A DNA stretch of 64,000 nt from NCBI GenBank assembly GCA_905236815.1, contig CAJOPE010000026.1:1-64000 (forward strand). The letters are read 5' to 3'. The translations under genes and the position numbers were made by a program. Positions 8,865 through 18,400 of this stretch are shown one piece after another. The DNA is from an uncultured Prevotella sp. GTDB taxonomy: Bacteria > Bacteroidota > Bacteroidia > Bacteroidales > Bacteroidaceae. How positions within the stretch are numbered: the stretch's first letter is position 1; every line of letters starts with the position of its first letter. The notes beneath the pieces were generated by a model, which did no database searches, was not told where the DNA came from, and saw only the letters and a list, made by a program, of their open reading frames with translations.

Positions 8865-9551
8865 ATGGATTGGAGCCAAATAGATTTGGGTATATTGCAT
8901 TTTTTCAATGGAAGTGATAACATTGCGCTTGACGACATTGTGGTGTCGCTCACAAATGGCTTTGTTTGGATTCCACTGTTTCTGTCATTAATATACCTTA
9001 TTATAAAAAATAATGAGACAATGGCACAAATTATGCTTGCAATAGGTGGAGCGATTCTTTGTGTCTTGGTGACTGATGGAATAGATGATGGCATCGTAAA
9101 GCCAATGATTGGAAGATTGCGGCCTTTGAATGATCCGATGGTTAGAATGTCACTCGATTTGGTGAGTGGTGTTTCGGAAAGAAGCTTCAGCTTTTTCTCC
9201 GCTCATGCCGCCAACACAATGGGAATTGCTGTTTTCTTCTGCTGGCTAGTGAGAAGCAGAATGGTTGGATTTCTATTGGTATCATGGTCGTTGATAAATT
9301 GTTGGACAAGATTGTATCTAGGTGTGCATTATCCATCAGATATTCTAGTTGGTATTATCTGTGGAGCACTTGTGGGAAGCTTGGTGTACTTTCTTTATCG
9401 AAAACTCTATTTCAAGATATCTCCAAAGTTGCATTATGTCTCTACACAATACACAAAGACAGGATATGATTATTATGATATAGATGTGGTTATGGTGGTG
9501 ACAACTTTAACATTGCTCGTCATTGTAGTGAAGAGCGTCATCGTATTTTAA
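8865..9551 (+). CDS. PAP2-family membrane phosphatase
   Basis: 228 aa with about five or six membrane helices. The three PAP2 motifs are present: KPMIGRLRP (KxxxxxxRP), SFFSAHA (in place of PSGH) and TRLYLGVHYPSD (in place of SRxxxxxHxxxD), including the two catalytic histidines. Members dephosphorylate lipid pyrophosphates such as undecaprenyl pyrophosphate or phosphatidylglycerol phosphate at the outer face of the inner membrane; the substrate here cannot be told from sequence. The ATG follows the BatD-BatE stop with no gap, so it is translationally coupled to the Bat operon. Confidence 0.88.
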   Translation: MDWSQIDLGILHFFNGSDNIALDDIVVSLTNGFVWIPLFLSLIYLIIKNNETMAQIMLAIGGAILCVLVTDGIDDGIVKPMIGRLRPLNDPMVRMSLDLVSGVSERSFSFFSAHAANTMGIAVFFCWLVRSRMVGFLLVSWSLINCWTRLYLGVHYPSDILVGIICGALVGSLVYFLYRKLYFKISPKLHYVSTQYTKTGYDYYDIDVVMVVTTLTLLVIVVKSVIVF

Positions 9552-9585
9552 CAACATATAAGTAACGAGAAATATTAAAAATAAA

Positions 9586-10860
9586 ATGGATACAAAACAT
9601 ATAAAGATCAGCGATTATAACTATAATCTGCCTGATGAACGAATTGCAAAATTCCCTCTTGCTCAGAGAGATCATTCTAAGCTTCTCATCTATAATAAAG
9701 GTGAGATAAGTGATGATATATTTTATAATCTTCCAAATTATCTCCCTAAAGGTGCATTGATGGTATTCAACAATACTAAGGTGATTCAGGCACGTATGCA
9801 CTTCAGAAAGGAAACAGGTGCTCTTATCGAGGTATTCCTAATGGAACCTGCTGCACCTACTGACTATGAATTGATGTTCCAAACTACTGGACATTGTGCA
9901 TGGTTATGTATGATTGGAAACTTGAAGAAGTGGAAGGAGGGATCACTGAAGCGTGAGTTTGAAATCAAGGGACATAAGTTTACCTTGAGTGCTACTATGC
10001 TTCGAGGAGAAGAACTTTCTGAGGAGCAGAAAAAGATGACAGCTCATGGTGGAGGTACTAATTATTGGGTAAACTTTGATTGGGATACCGATCAGGTGAA
10101 CTTTGCGGAAATTCTCGAGACAGTTGGAGAGTTGCCAATTCCACCGTATTTAAATCGTGAAACGCAGGAAAGCGACAAGACTACATATCAGACAGTTTAC
10201 AGCAAAATCAAGGGTAGTGTTGCTGCTCCTACTGCAGGTTTGCATTTTACGGATGCTGTTTTGAATGATTTAGACAAGCATGGAATTATTCGTGATGAGG
10301 TTACTTTACATGTAGGAGCTGGTACATTTAAACCAGTTAAGAGCATGGAAATCGAAGGTCATGAGATGCATACTGAATATATTGTAGTTCATCGCCATAC
10401 TTTCGAACGCTTGTTGGAGCATGAATGTAATGCCATTGCTGTAGGTACTACATCTGTTAGAACATTGGAAAGCCTTTACTATATTGGTGCCTATCTGGAA
10501 ACACATCCAGATGCCAACGAGGAAGATTTGCATGTAAACCAATGGGATCCTTATGATAATGGAAGAAATGGTGGTTTTGCAGAAGGAATTACTCCGATGA
10601 AGGCAATTCAGAATATCGTGGATTATCTTGAGAGAAATGGTTTGGAGGCACTTCATAGTAGTACTCAGATTATCATTGCTCCTGGTTATGAATACAAAAT
10701 AGTAAAGATGCTAGTTACAAACTTCCATCAGCCGCAGAGTACCTTGCTTCTATTAGTAAGCGCATTCTTAAAGGGAAATTGGACAAAAGTATATGATTAT
10801 GCCTTGTCACATGATTTCCGTTTCTTGAGCTATGGAGATTCCAATTTGCTTATTCCTTAG
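9586..10860 (+). CDS. queA: QueA, tRNA preQ1(34) ribosyltransferase-isomerase
   Basis: 424 aa, longer than the about 350-aa E. coli enzyme because of extra segments, one around residues 145-160. Family blocks are clear: LPDERIAKFPLAQRDHSKLL near the start, VFNNTKVIQARM, the SVAAPTAGLHFT motif, LHVGAGTFKPV, and ATIGTTSVRTLESL-like AVGTTSVRTLESL. QueA transfers the ribosyl moiety of S-adenosylmethionine to preQ1 in the tRNA anticodon to make epoxyqueuosine, in the cytosol. It follows the PAP2 gene by 34 bases on the same strand and could be in the same transcript. Confidence 0.96.
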   Translation: MDTKHIKISDYNYNLPDERIAKFPLAQRDHSKLLIYNKGEISDDIFYNLPNYLPKGALMVFNNTKVIQARMHFRKETGALIEVFLMEPAAPTDYELMFQTTGHCAWLCMIGNLKKWKEGSLKREFEIKGHKFTLSATMLRGEELSEEQKKMTAHGGGTNYWVNFDWDTDQVNFAEILETVGELPIPPYLNRETQESDKTTYQTVYSKIKGSVAAPTAGLHFTDAVLNDLDKHGIIRDEVTLHVGAGTFKPVKSMEIEGHEMHTEYIVVHRHTFERLLEHECNAIAVGTTSVRTLESLYYIGAYLETHPDANEEDLHVNQWDPYDNGRNGGFAEGITPMKAIQNIVDYLERNGLEALHSSTQIIIAPGYEYKIVKMLVTNFHQPQSTLLLLVSAFLKGNWTKVYDYALSHDFRFLSYGDSNLLIP

Positions 10861-11010
10861 AGAGGAATCTGCATCTAGAATGATGACTTAAAATTTAAAG
10901 TGTATAATTGAATTGAACATATCGAGATAATTAATATTGAAAGATAATCTTGAATTATAAAGCTCAATATTCAAAGTTCGCTGTTTCATTCAGTTTTAAT
11001 TGATAATAAG

Positions 11011-12255
11011 ATGAAGATAGGAGATAAAGTAGAATTCCTTAGTGAGACTGGTGGCGGCAGAGTTGCTGGCTTCCAGGGTAAGAATATAGTATTGGTAGAG
11101 GATGAGAACGGATTTCAGATTCCTACACCTATTACAGATGTGGTTGTTGTAGAGCAGGATGACTACAGCATGGGTAAGATGATTGCCGAGAAGATGGATA
11201 AGAAGGAAAAGGCAGATGCTCATGCTCAGACAGAATTGAAGGATGATAGTAAGAGTGTAAAAGCACTTCTAAGTGAAGGTATGGAGGAGGACTCGTATGA
11301 AAAGGAGGATGACATTGACCCTTCTGATCTCAATATCTCATTCAAGGCTCCTGCTGAGGAACGTAAGGGGGGAAATGTGTTGAATGCTTATCTTGCCTTT
11401 GTTCCTGTTGATCCTAAAGAAATTACTACCACACGTTTCGAGACTTACTTCGTAAATGACAGCAATTACTATATGTATTATACATATATGACGGCAGAAG
11501 GTAATAGCTGGAATCTGAAGTCTATGGGCGAGATTGAGCCAAATACAAAGATGTATATCGATGATTTTGGCAAGGAGGATCTCAACGAACTTGGACGTGT
11601 TTCCATTCAAGTACTTGCCTATAAGAAGGATAAGAGTTTTGTACTCAAGCCAACAGTGGATTGTCATTTCCGCATTGATCCAGTGAAATTTTACAAACTT
11701 CATACTTTCGAGGAAAATGATTTCTTCGAGCAGGCAGCCTTGCTCTACACTATCGTAGAAAACGACAAAGAGGTGAATCCTCTTACTATCGATGCACGTA
11801 AGCTCAAGGAGAAGATGTATCAGAAAGATGAAGTTCAGCCTGCCCGCAAAATAGATGCTTCTGCTCGTATTTTAGGAAAAGTTGATTTGAGCAAGGACAA
11901 GGATTATGTTCGTCGCTATTATAAAGAGGAAAAATCCAATAATCCTTTCATTATCAAACGTAGAGGTGATGAGGATGTGATTGTAATCGACCTTCATGCG
12001 GAGTCTTTGTTAGAGACAACACAAGGTATGTCAACTGCAGACATTCTTCACTATCAGGTAGATTATTTCAAGTCTGTGATGGAGGAGAATAAGAAGAATA
12101 AAGGCCAGAAGATTATTTTCATTCATGGTAAGGGTGAGGGAGTACTCCGTCAGTCTGTAATTCATGAATTGAATTATCGCTATAAGAGTTGTCAATATCA
12201 GGATGCAAGTTTCCAGGAGTATGGCTATGGAGCCACTCAGGTAACTATCCGATAA
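11011..12255 (+). CDS. DUF2027-Smr domain protein
   Basis: 414 aa. An N-terminal SH3-like segment (KIGDKVEFLSETGGGRVAGF) and a beta-rich DUF2027 middle region are followed by a C-terminal Smr domain (about residues 325-414) with the signature VIDLHAESLL and the catalytic-type HGKGEGVLR block. Smr domains in MutS2-like and stand-alone proteins act as nucleases or nucleic-acid binders; ribosome rescue has been shown for some. This fusion is typical of Bacteroidetes. Cytosolic, no signal peptide. The upstream 150 bases contain an inverted AATATTGA/TCAATATT pair but no clear promoter. Confidence 0.88.
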   Translation: MKIGDKVEFLSETGGGRVAGFQGKNIVLVEDENGFQIPTPITDVVVVEQDDYSMGKMIAEKMDKKEKADAHAQTELKDDSKSVKALLSEGMEEDSYEKEDDIDPSDLNISFKAPAEERKGGNVLNAYLAFVPVDPKEITTTRFETYFVNDSNYYMYYTYMTAEGNSWNLKSMGEIEPNTKMYIDDFGKEDLNELGRVSIQVLAYKKDKSFVLKPTVDCHFRIDPVKFYKLHTFEENDFFEQAALLYTIVENDKEVNPLTIDARKLKEKMYQKDEVQPARKIDASARILGKVDLSKDKDYVRRYYKEEKSNNPFIIKRRGDEDVIVIDLHAESLLETTQGMSTADILHYQVDYFKSVMEENKKNKGQKIIFIHGKGEGVLRQSVIHELNYRYKSCQYQDASFQEYGYGATQVTIR

Positions 12256-12280
12256 TTAACCATTTAACAAGATAGAGAAC

Positions 12281-14266
12281 ATGTACGGATTTATCAAAGT
12301 TGCTTCGGCGGTTCCTTTAGTAAAGGTTGGTGAGGTAGATTATAATCTTCAGCAAATGGAGTCAATGATAGCCGATGCTGAGGGCAAGGGTGTGGAAATC
12401 ATCGTTTTCCCAGAATTATCTTTAACAGGTTATACTTGCCAGGATTTATTCCGTCAGCAATTATTGCTGGAATCATCAGAGAATGCAGTAATGATGCTGC
12501 TTGATTTTACTCGAAAGATGGATATCATAGCCATCGTAGGAGCTCCAGTTGTTGCTGGTGATCTGCTTCTTAATTGTGGCATTGTTATTCAGCATGGACA
12601 AATTCTTGGCATTGTTCCAAAAACCTATTTGCCAAACTATAGCGAGTTTTATGAAAAACGTTGGTTTGCATCTGCTCAGGACCTGAAAGATATGAACTTG
12701 CGTTTTGCAGGAAGAAAGGTATGCATCACTCCGGATGTTCAGCTTTTCCGCACTCATAAGGGCGTTGAGTTTGGTGTGGAGATATGTGAGGATGTTTGGG
12801 CACCAGCCCCACCTAGCAATAAGTTAGCACTAGCAGGAGCAGACCTCATCTTTAACTTGAGTGCGAGTGATGAGCTAATAGGCAAGCACAACTATCTAAA
12901 AAGTTTGGTCTCTCAGCAGAGTGCCCGTACTATTACTGGATATATTTATAGCAGTTGTGGCTTTGGAGAGAGTACCCAGGATGTAGTCTATGGCGGCAAT
13001 GCTCTTATCTTCGAAAATGGAAAACAACTTGCTGAAGGTGAGCGATTTGCACTTGATGGTCAAATGGTTACTGCACAAGTGGATATTGAGAAATTACGCT
13101 CAGAGCGTCGTACCAATTCCACTTATGTGAATGCCCAGCGAAATATCAAATATTCGATGCTTGATAATCAATTTGCTATTCGTAATATTGATTGTCTTCC
13201 TTTAGAAAAACAGATTGAATTTAAGTTGGAAAGACCTGTCGATCCGCATCCTTTTATTCCAAAATCAAAAGATATGGATGCATCGTGTGAGGAAATCTTT
13301 AATATTCAGGTAATGGGTCTAGCCAAGCGTATCGTACATACTCATTCCAAGACAGTTGTGATTGGAATTAGTGGTGGATTAGATTCTACACTGGCCTTGT
13401 TGGTATGCGTGAAGACATTCGACAAGTTAAAGATGGATCGTAAGGGTATAGTGGGTGTGACAATGCCAGGATTTGGCACCACCGATCGCACCTATAATAA
13501 TGCAATGACCCTGATGGAGACTTTGGGTATAACTATTCGTGAAATAAGTATAGCCAAGAGTGTTACACAGCATTTCGAGGATATTGACCATGATATTAAT
13601 ATACATGATGTTACTTATGAGAATGGACAGGCACGTGAGCGAACCCAAATCCTTATGGATCTGGCCAATCAATTAAGTGGAATGGTAATTGGAACTGGCG
13701 ATCTTAGCGAACTAGCCTTGGGATGGGCTACTTATAATGGTGATCACATGAGTATGTATGGAGTAAATGCCAGTATACCAAAGACCTTGATTCGATTCCT
13801 TGTTCGTCATGTAGCTTCAAAGATTGATGAGACTTCACGGGCAACCTTACTCGATATTATCGATACTCCAATCAGCCCAGAACTTATTCCTGCTGATGAG
13901 AATGGAAATATTAAGCAGAAAACTGAAGATCTTGTAGGACCATATGAATTACATGATTTCTTCCTCTACTATTTTTTACGTTTTGGATTCCGCCCAAAAA
14001 AGATCTATCTGCTTGCATGTAAGGCATTCTCGGCTGATGGAGTAGGGGCAGAAGAAGGTGATGATCTCTCTACAACATTTGATCAGGAAACTATCAAGAA
14101 ATGGCTGAAAACCTTCCTTCGTAGATTTTTTAACCAACAATTTAAGCGCTCTTGTCTTCCTGATGGTCCTAAAGTTGGAAGTGTGAGTTTATCACCAAGA
14201 GGTGATTGGCGCATGCCGAGTGATGCTTGCTCTGATATATGGTTGAAAGAAGTTGAAAAACTTTAA
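12281..14266 (+). CDS. nadE: NadE, glutamine-dependent NAD+ synthetase
   Basis: 661 aa, two domains. The N-terminal nitrilase-like glutaminase domain carries the Glu (FPELSLTGY), Lys (PKTYLPNY) and Cys (GVEICEDVW) catalytic positions. The C-terminal synthetase domain has the PP-loop SGGLDSTLAL and GTGDLSELALGW. It makes NAD+ from nicotinate adenine dinucleotide with glutamine-derived ammonia and ATP, the last step of NAD synthesis. nadC, an earlier pathway enzyme, is encoded about 6 kb downstream on the same strand. It begins 25 bases after the Smr gene. Confidence 0.96.
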   Translation: MYGFIKVASAVPLVKVGEVDYNLQQMESMIADAEGKGVEIIVFPELSLTGYTCQDLFRQQLLLESSENAVMMLLDFTRKMDIIAIVGAPVVAGDLLLNCGIVIQHGQILGIVPKTYLPNYSEFYEKRWFASAQDLKDMNLRFAGRKVCITPDVQLFRTHKGVEFGVEICEDVWAPAPPSNKLALAGADLIFNLSASDELIGKHNYLKSLVSQQSARTITGYIYSSCGFGESTQDVVYGGNALIFENGKQLAEGERFALDGQMVTAQVDIEKLRSERRTNSTYVNAQRNIKYSMLDNQFAIRNIDCLPLEKQIEFKLERPVDPHPFIPKSKDMDASCEEIFNIQVMGLAKRIVHTHSKTVVIGISGGLDSTLALLVCVKTFDKLKMDRKGIVGVTMPGFGTTDRTYNNAMTLMETLGITIREISIAKSVTQHFEDIDHDINIHDVTYENGQARERTQILMDLANQLSGMVIGTGDLSELALGWATYNGDHMSMYGVNASIPKTLIRFLVRHVASKIDETSRATLLDIIDTPISPELIPADENGNIKQKTEDLVGPYELHDFFLYYFLRFGFRPKKIYLLACKAFSADGVGAEEGDDLSTTFDQETIKKWLKTFLRRFFNQQFKRSCLPDGPKVGSVSLSPRGDWRMPSDACSDIWLKEVEKL

Positions 14267-14326
14267 AAATTAAATAAATCCTATTAGATAAAGCTGGTTA
14301 TATTCGCTCTTTTATATCATTTTTAG

Positions 14327-14334
14327 TACTTTTG
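14327..14334 (+). promoter_or_regulatory. -7 element before the small unknown gene
   Basis: TACTTTTG matches TAnnTTTG. A degenerate -33 box (TTCG at 14303-14306) sits 20 bases upstream. The ATG at 14372 lies 37 bases downstream, so the gene is probably transcribed independently of nadE. Confidence 0.5.
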
Positions 14335-14371
14335 TGATACTAAAACAAAAAACAAAAGATTGAAACTAGAA

Positions 14372-14632
14372 ATGAGTAGTAAATGTGAATATAACTGGCT
14401 TTATCATGTGCCAGAAAGCGGGATAGTTAAACTAGACAGACCTTATAAAAGACTTCTGAAAAATTATTCCCCTATTGTATCTTTGATAATAAAAGCAAAC
14501 GATATCAATATAAGAAAATTGATTTTTGAGAAAGACCTGCTAAAATTGGTTAGGGCAGATCAATATGAACCTTGGGTTATGGAAGAACTTATCAGTTTGC
14601 AGAAAGAGGCCCGACTGCTAATTTTCGGATAA
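14372..14632 (+). CDS. Small protein of unknown function
   Basis: 86 aa from the ATG at 14372 (a TTG four codons upstream is less likely). No recognised domain, signal peptide or membrane segment. It is rich in Lys/Leu/Ile/Tyr and ends in a charged helix (MEELISLQKEARLLIFG). A -7 promoter element upstream and the ileS promoter just after the stop frame it as its own unit between nadE and ileS. Reality as a gene rests on its promoter, the ATG and an uninterrupted frame filling the gap; function unknown. Confidence 0.6.
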   Translation: MSSKCEYNWLYHVPESGIVKLDRPYKRLLKNYSPIVSLIIKANDINIRKLIFEKDLLKLVRADQYEPWVMEELISLQKEARLLIFG

Positions 14633-14636
14633 TCTT

Positions 14637-14667
14637 TTTGTTGTTACAAGAATATTTTGTAACTTTG
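14637..14667 (+). promoter_or_regulatory. Promoter of ileS
   Basis: TTTG at 14637-14640, a 19-base spacer and TAACTTTG at 14660-14667 match the Bacteroidetes consensus fully. Transcription would begin near 14674, leaving a leader of about 35 bases with no room for a T-box or attenuator. Confidence 0.75.
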
Positions 14668-14707
14668 CGCCTATTAAAAATATTACGTAATAAAACTGAT
14701 TTAAAAG

Positions 14708-17700
14708 ATGGCTAAGAAATTTGCCGAACATACGGGTCTTGATTTGGTTAAAACGAATCAGGACGTTTTAGCAGAATGGAAGAAAGACGACATCTTCCAT
14801 AAATCTATTGACGAGCGCGAGGGTTGTCCTCAGTTTGTGTTCTTCGAAGGTCCTCCTTCGGCTAACGGACATCCTGGTATTCACCATGTTCTTGCTCGTT
14901 CTATCAAGGATACATTCAATCGATATAAGACTATGCAGGGCTTCAAGGTTAATAGAAAGGCCGGATGGGATACCCACGGACTTCCTGTTGAGCTTGGCGT
15001 TGAGAAAGAGCTTGGTATCACTAAGAAAGATATTGATAACAAGAAGTCGGACAAGTATATCTCTGTAGAGGACTACAACAAGAAGTGCCGTGAGAATGTA
15101 ATGATGTTTACACAAGAATGGCGCGAACTTACAGAGGAAATGGGTTATTTTGTCGACCTGGATCATCCTTATATCACTTATGACAATAAGTATATTGAGA
15201 CTTTATGGTGGCTCTTAAAGCAGCTTTATAATAAGGGATTGCTTTATAAGGGTTACACTATTCAGCCATATTCTCCAGCTGCAGGTACTGGTCTTTCCAG
15301 CCATGAGTTGAACCAACCTGGTTGCTATCGCGATGTAAAGGATACTACTGTTACTGCTCAGTTCCTTATCAAGGATCCTAAGTCTGAATGGACAAATCAT
15401 GGTAAGCCTTACTTTATCGCATGGACTACTACTCCTTGGACTTTGGCTTCTAACGTGGCACTTTGTGTTGGTCCTAAGATTGATTATGTAGCTGTTGAGA
15501 CATATAACCTTTATGATGGCCAGCCAATGACTCTCATCATGGCAGAGGCTCGCGTAAATGCTTATCTCGATCCTAAGCAAGAGGTTAAAGAGGGTGAACT
15601 TGGTGCTTTCGACAAAGAGAAAAAACTTTGTCCTTGGCGTATCATCGACCGCGTTAAGGGTACCGATCTCGAAGGCTTGCATTACCAGCAATTGATGCCT
15701 TGGGTTAAACCATGCGAGAAAGCTGGTGATTTTGCTCCTGCATTTGTTAACGACTATGCTGCCAAGAATCCTGAGAAAGTATTCGTTGGTGAGGATGGCA
15801 GAGACAAGTTCGTGGAGATGGATGATCAGGCATTCCGTGTAATTCTGGGTGACTATGTTACTACAGAGGATGGTACTGGTATTGTACATATTGCTCCTAC
15901 TTTCGGTGCTGATGATGCTAAGGTAGCTAAGGATGCTAACATACCAGGTCTTTATCTCATCAACAAGAGGGGTGAGACACGTCCTATGGTTGATCTCCAG
16001 GGTAAGTATTATCTTCTCGAAGAGTTGGATGATAATTTTATCAAGGCTTGTGTAAACAAGGAAAAATATGGTCATCACGCTGGTGACTATGTTAAGAATT
16101 CCTATGCTCCTAAGTACAATGAAGGTGGTGTATGGAATAAGCAGAGCGAGAAGGATGAAGACTTGAATGTGATCATCTGTATGGAGATGAAGCAGGAGGG
16201 TAGTGCTTTCAAGATAGAGAAGCATGTTCACAATTATCCTCACTGTTGGCGTACTGATAAGCCAATTCTCTACTATCCACTTGATAGCTGGTTTATTAAG
16301 GATACCGCTAAGAAAGAGCGAATGGTAGAACTCAATAAGACTATCAACTGGCAGCCTGAATCAACTGGTACAGGTCGTTTCGGCAACTGGTTGGAGAACT
16401 TGAACGATTGGAACCTTTCACGTTCACGTTTCTGGGGAACACCATTGCCAATTTGGCGTGATGAGAATCGTAATGAGAAGTGCATTGGTTCTGTTGAAGA
16501 GCTCTATAACGAAATCGAAAAGTCAGTTGCTGCTGGTGTTATGGAGTCTAATCCACTAAAGGAGAATGGCTTTGTTCCAGGTGATTACAGTCTGGAAAAT
16601 TATGATAAGATCGACTTGCATCGTCCTTATCTTGACTATATCGTTTTGGTAAATGATGAGGGTAAGGCTATGCATCGTGAGGCTGACCTTATCGATGTAT
16701 GGTTCGATTCAGGTTCTATGCCTTATGCTCAGCAGCATTATCCATTCGAGGGAACTATGAACGAAGAGGCATTGAAGGCTACAGGTAAGAGTGAAGCTGA
16801 ATATCGTAACGAATTGATTCATAGTACATATACAGGTACCCCTGTACCTCCTGCATATTATCCTGCAGACTTTATCAACGAGGGTGTTGACCAGACTCGT
16901 GGTTGGTTCTTTACCTTGCATGCCATCTCTACAATGGTCTTCGATCAGGTTGCGTTCAAGAATGTAATTTCTTCTGGTTTGGTATTGGATGCCAAGGGCA
17001 ACAAGATGAGTAAGCACGTGGGTAATGTTATCAGCCCATTCGAGATGATCAACAAGTATGGTGCTGATCCTGTTCGTTTCTATATGATGACAAACAGTGA
17101 GCCTTGGGATAACCTCAAGTTTGATGCTAATGGCGTTGATGAGGTTCGTCGCAAGTTCTTCGGTACACTTTACAATACTTATAGCTTCTTTGCACTGTAT
17201 GCTAATGTCGATAACTTTGATGCAGAGGCACCACAGGTAGCATTGGAGAAGCGTCCAGAAATCGACCGTTGGATTATCTCTTGCCTTAACACAATGGTGA
17301 AGGGTGTTCAAGAACAGTTGGATAGCTATGACCCAACTCGTGCAGGCCGCTTGATTGATGCTTTTGTTAACGATGACCTCAGTAACTGGTATGTTCGCTT
17401 GAATCGTAAGCGCTTCTGGGGCAAGGAAATGAGCGAGGATAAGTTGAGTGCTTATCAGACTCTCTACACTTGCTTGATGACAGTAGCTAAGGTTCTTGCT
17501 CCATTTGCACCATTCTATAGTGATGAACTCTATCATGATCTTGGTGGCAAACTGGAGAGTATCCATTTGGAGGCATTCCCTAAGGTAGATGCTAATGCTA
17601 TTGATAAGGATCTTGAGGCACGTATGAGTATGGCTCAGAAGATTACCTCTATGGTTTTGGCTCTCCGTCGCAAGGTTAATATTAAGGTACGTCAGCCATT

Positions 17701-18340
17701 GGCTCAGATTATGATTCCTGCTGTAGATGATGTACAGAAGAAGCATATTGAGGCTGTTGCCGACCTTATTAAGAATGAGGTAAATATCAAGGATTTAAGC
17801 TTTGTCGAGGATTCTGGTTTCTTGGTAAAGAAGGTTAAGTGTAACTTCCGTGTCATGGGTAAGAAGTTTGGAAAGCTCATGAAGGGGGTAGCTGCTGTAA
17901 TGAATGGCCTTAGCCAGGAGGAAATCATCTCATTGGAAAAGTCTGGAAATATGACATTCGATGTTGATGGTCAGAGCGTAACCGTTGATGCTACCGATGT
18001 AGAAATCATTTCTGAAGATATTCCAGGATGGTTGGTATCTAATGAGGGTAATCTTACTGTTGCACTCGAGGTTGAGTTGACTGACGATTTGAAGAAGGAA
18101 GGTATGGCTCGTGAACTTATCAACCGTATTCAGAACCTTCGTAAGGAAACTGGACTTGAAATTACTGATCGCATCAAAGTTATTGTTGCTCCAAACGAAG
18201 AGACAACAGCATCTATTGAAGCATTTGGTGAACTCATCAAGACACAAGTTCTTGCTGACGAAATTGTTGTTGGTGAGAATGATGGCACAGAAACTGAATT
18301 TGACGAATTCAAATTGAATATTAAAGTAGAGAAAATCTAA
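14708..18340 (+). CDS. ileS: Isoleucyl-tRNA synthetase, altered HIGH motif
   Basis: 1210 aa, much longer than the 938-aa E. coli enzyme and close to eukaryote-like (type 2) IleRS. The start region reads VFFEGPPSANGHPGIHHVL: aligned on GPPxANG, the canonical HIGH tetrapeptide is GIHH at residues 57-60, with the first His and the Gly exchanged. The second signature is KMSKH at residues 766-770. An editing-domain block (GTGIVHIAPTFGADD) is present, and the C-terminal region carries the anticodon-binding helices. It charges tRNA-Ile in the cytosol. Codon use looks like that of a highly expressed gene. A good promoter precedes it and a hairpin at 18349-18374 follows. Confidence 0.96.
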   Translation: MAKKFAEHTGLDLVKTNQDVLAEWKKDDIFHKSIDEREGCPQFVFFEGPPSANGHPGIHHVLARSIKDTFNRYKTMQGFKVNRKAGWDTHGLPVELGVEKELGITKKDIDNKKSDKYISVEDYNKKCRENVMMFTQEWRELTEEMGYFVDLDHPYITYDNKYIETLWWLLKQLYNKGLLYKGYTIQPYSPAAGTGLSSHELNQPGCYRDVKDTTVTAQFLIKDPKSEWTNHGKPYFIAWTTTPWTLASNVALCVGPKIDYVAVETYNLYDGQPMTLIMAEARVNAYLDPKQEVKEGELGAFDKEKKLCPWRIIDRVKGTDLEGLHYQQLMPWVKPCEKAGDFAPAFVNDYAAKNPEKVFVGEDGRDKFVEMDDQAFRVILGDYVTTEDGTGIVHIAPTFGADDAKVAKDANIPGLYLINKRGETRPMVDLQGKYYLLEELDDNFIKACVNKEKYGHHAGDYVKNSYAPKYNEGGVWNKQSEKDEDLNVIICMEMKQEGSAFKIEKHVHNYPHCWRTDKPILYYPLDSWFIKDTAKKERMVELNKTINWQPESTGTGRFGNWLENLNDWNLSRSRFWGTPLPIWRDENRNEKCIGSVEELYNEIEKSVAAGVMESNPLKENGFVPGDYSLENYDKIDLHRPYLDYIVLVNDEGKAMHREADLIDVWFDSGSMPYAQQHYPFEGTMNEEALKATGKSEAEYRNELIHSTYTGTPVPPAYYPADFINEGVDQTRGWFFTLHAISTMVFDQVAFKNVISSGLVLDAKGNKMSKHVGNVISPFEMINKYGADPVRFYMMTNSEPWDNLKFDANGVDEVRRKFFGTLYNTYSFFALYANVDNFDAEAPQVALEKRPEIDRWIISCLNTMVKGVQEQLDSYDPTRAGRLIDAFVNDDLSNWYVRLNRKRFWGKEMSEDKLSAYQTLYTCLMTVAKVLAPFAPFYSDELYHDLGGKLESIHLEAFPKVDANAIDKDLEARMSMAQKITSMVLALRRKVNIKVRQPLAQIMIPAVDDVQKKHIEAVADLIKNEVNIKDLSFVEDSGFLVKKVKCNFRVMGKKFGKLMKGVAAVMNGLSQEEIISLEKSGNMTFDVDGQSVTVDATDVEIISEDIPGWLVSNEGNLTVALEVELTDDLKKEGMARELINRIQNLRKETGLEITDRIKVIVAPNEETTASIEAFGELIKTQVLADEIVVGENDGTETEFDEFKLNIKVEKI

Positions 18341-18348
18341 ATAACAAG

Positions 18349-18377
18349 TCCTGTCCTCTAAAATGAGGACAGGATTT
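18349..18377 (+). terminator. Hairpin after ileS
   Basis: Perfect 10-bp stem (TCCTGTCCTC at 18349-18358, GAGGACAGGA at 18365-18374), loop of six, followed by only TTT and then AT-rich sequence. Likely a terminator or attenuator between ileS and the DksA-like gene; the short U-tract suggests partial read-through. Confidence 0.6.
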
Positions 18378-18400
18378 GATTATTTTAATCTAATTACTGT

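Noticed and set aside
14668-14707. T-box or leader attenuator for ileS
   Set aside because: The leader is about 35 bases with no paired arms or leader peptide.
15215-16243. 342-codon minus-strand frame within ileS
   Set aside because: Antisense shadow of ileS: rich in Ile/Leu/Ser/Thr/His without domain features, while ileS itself is certain.
16709-17746. 345-codon minus-strand frame within ileS
   Set aside because: Same reason; long antisense frames arise from the codon bias of highly expressed genes.
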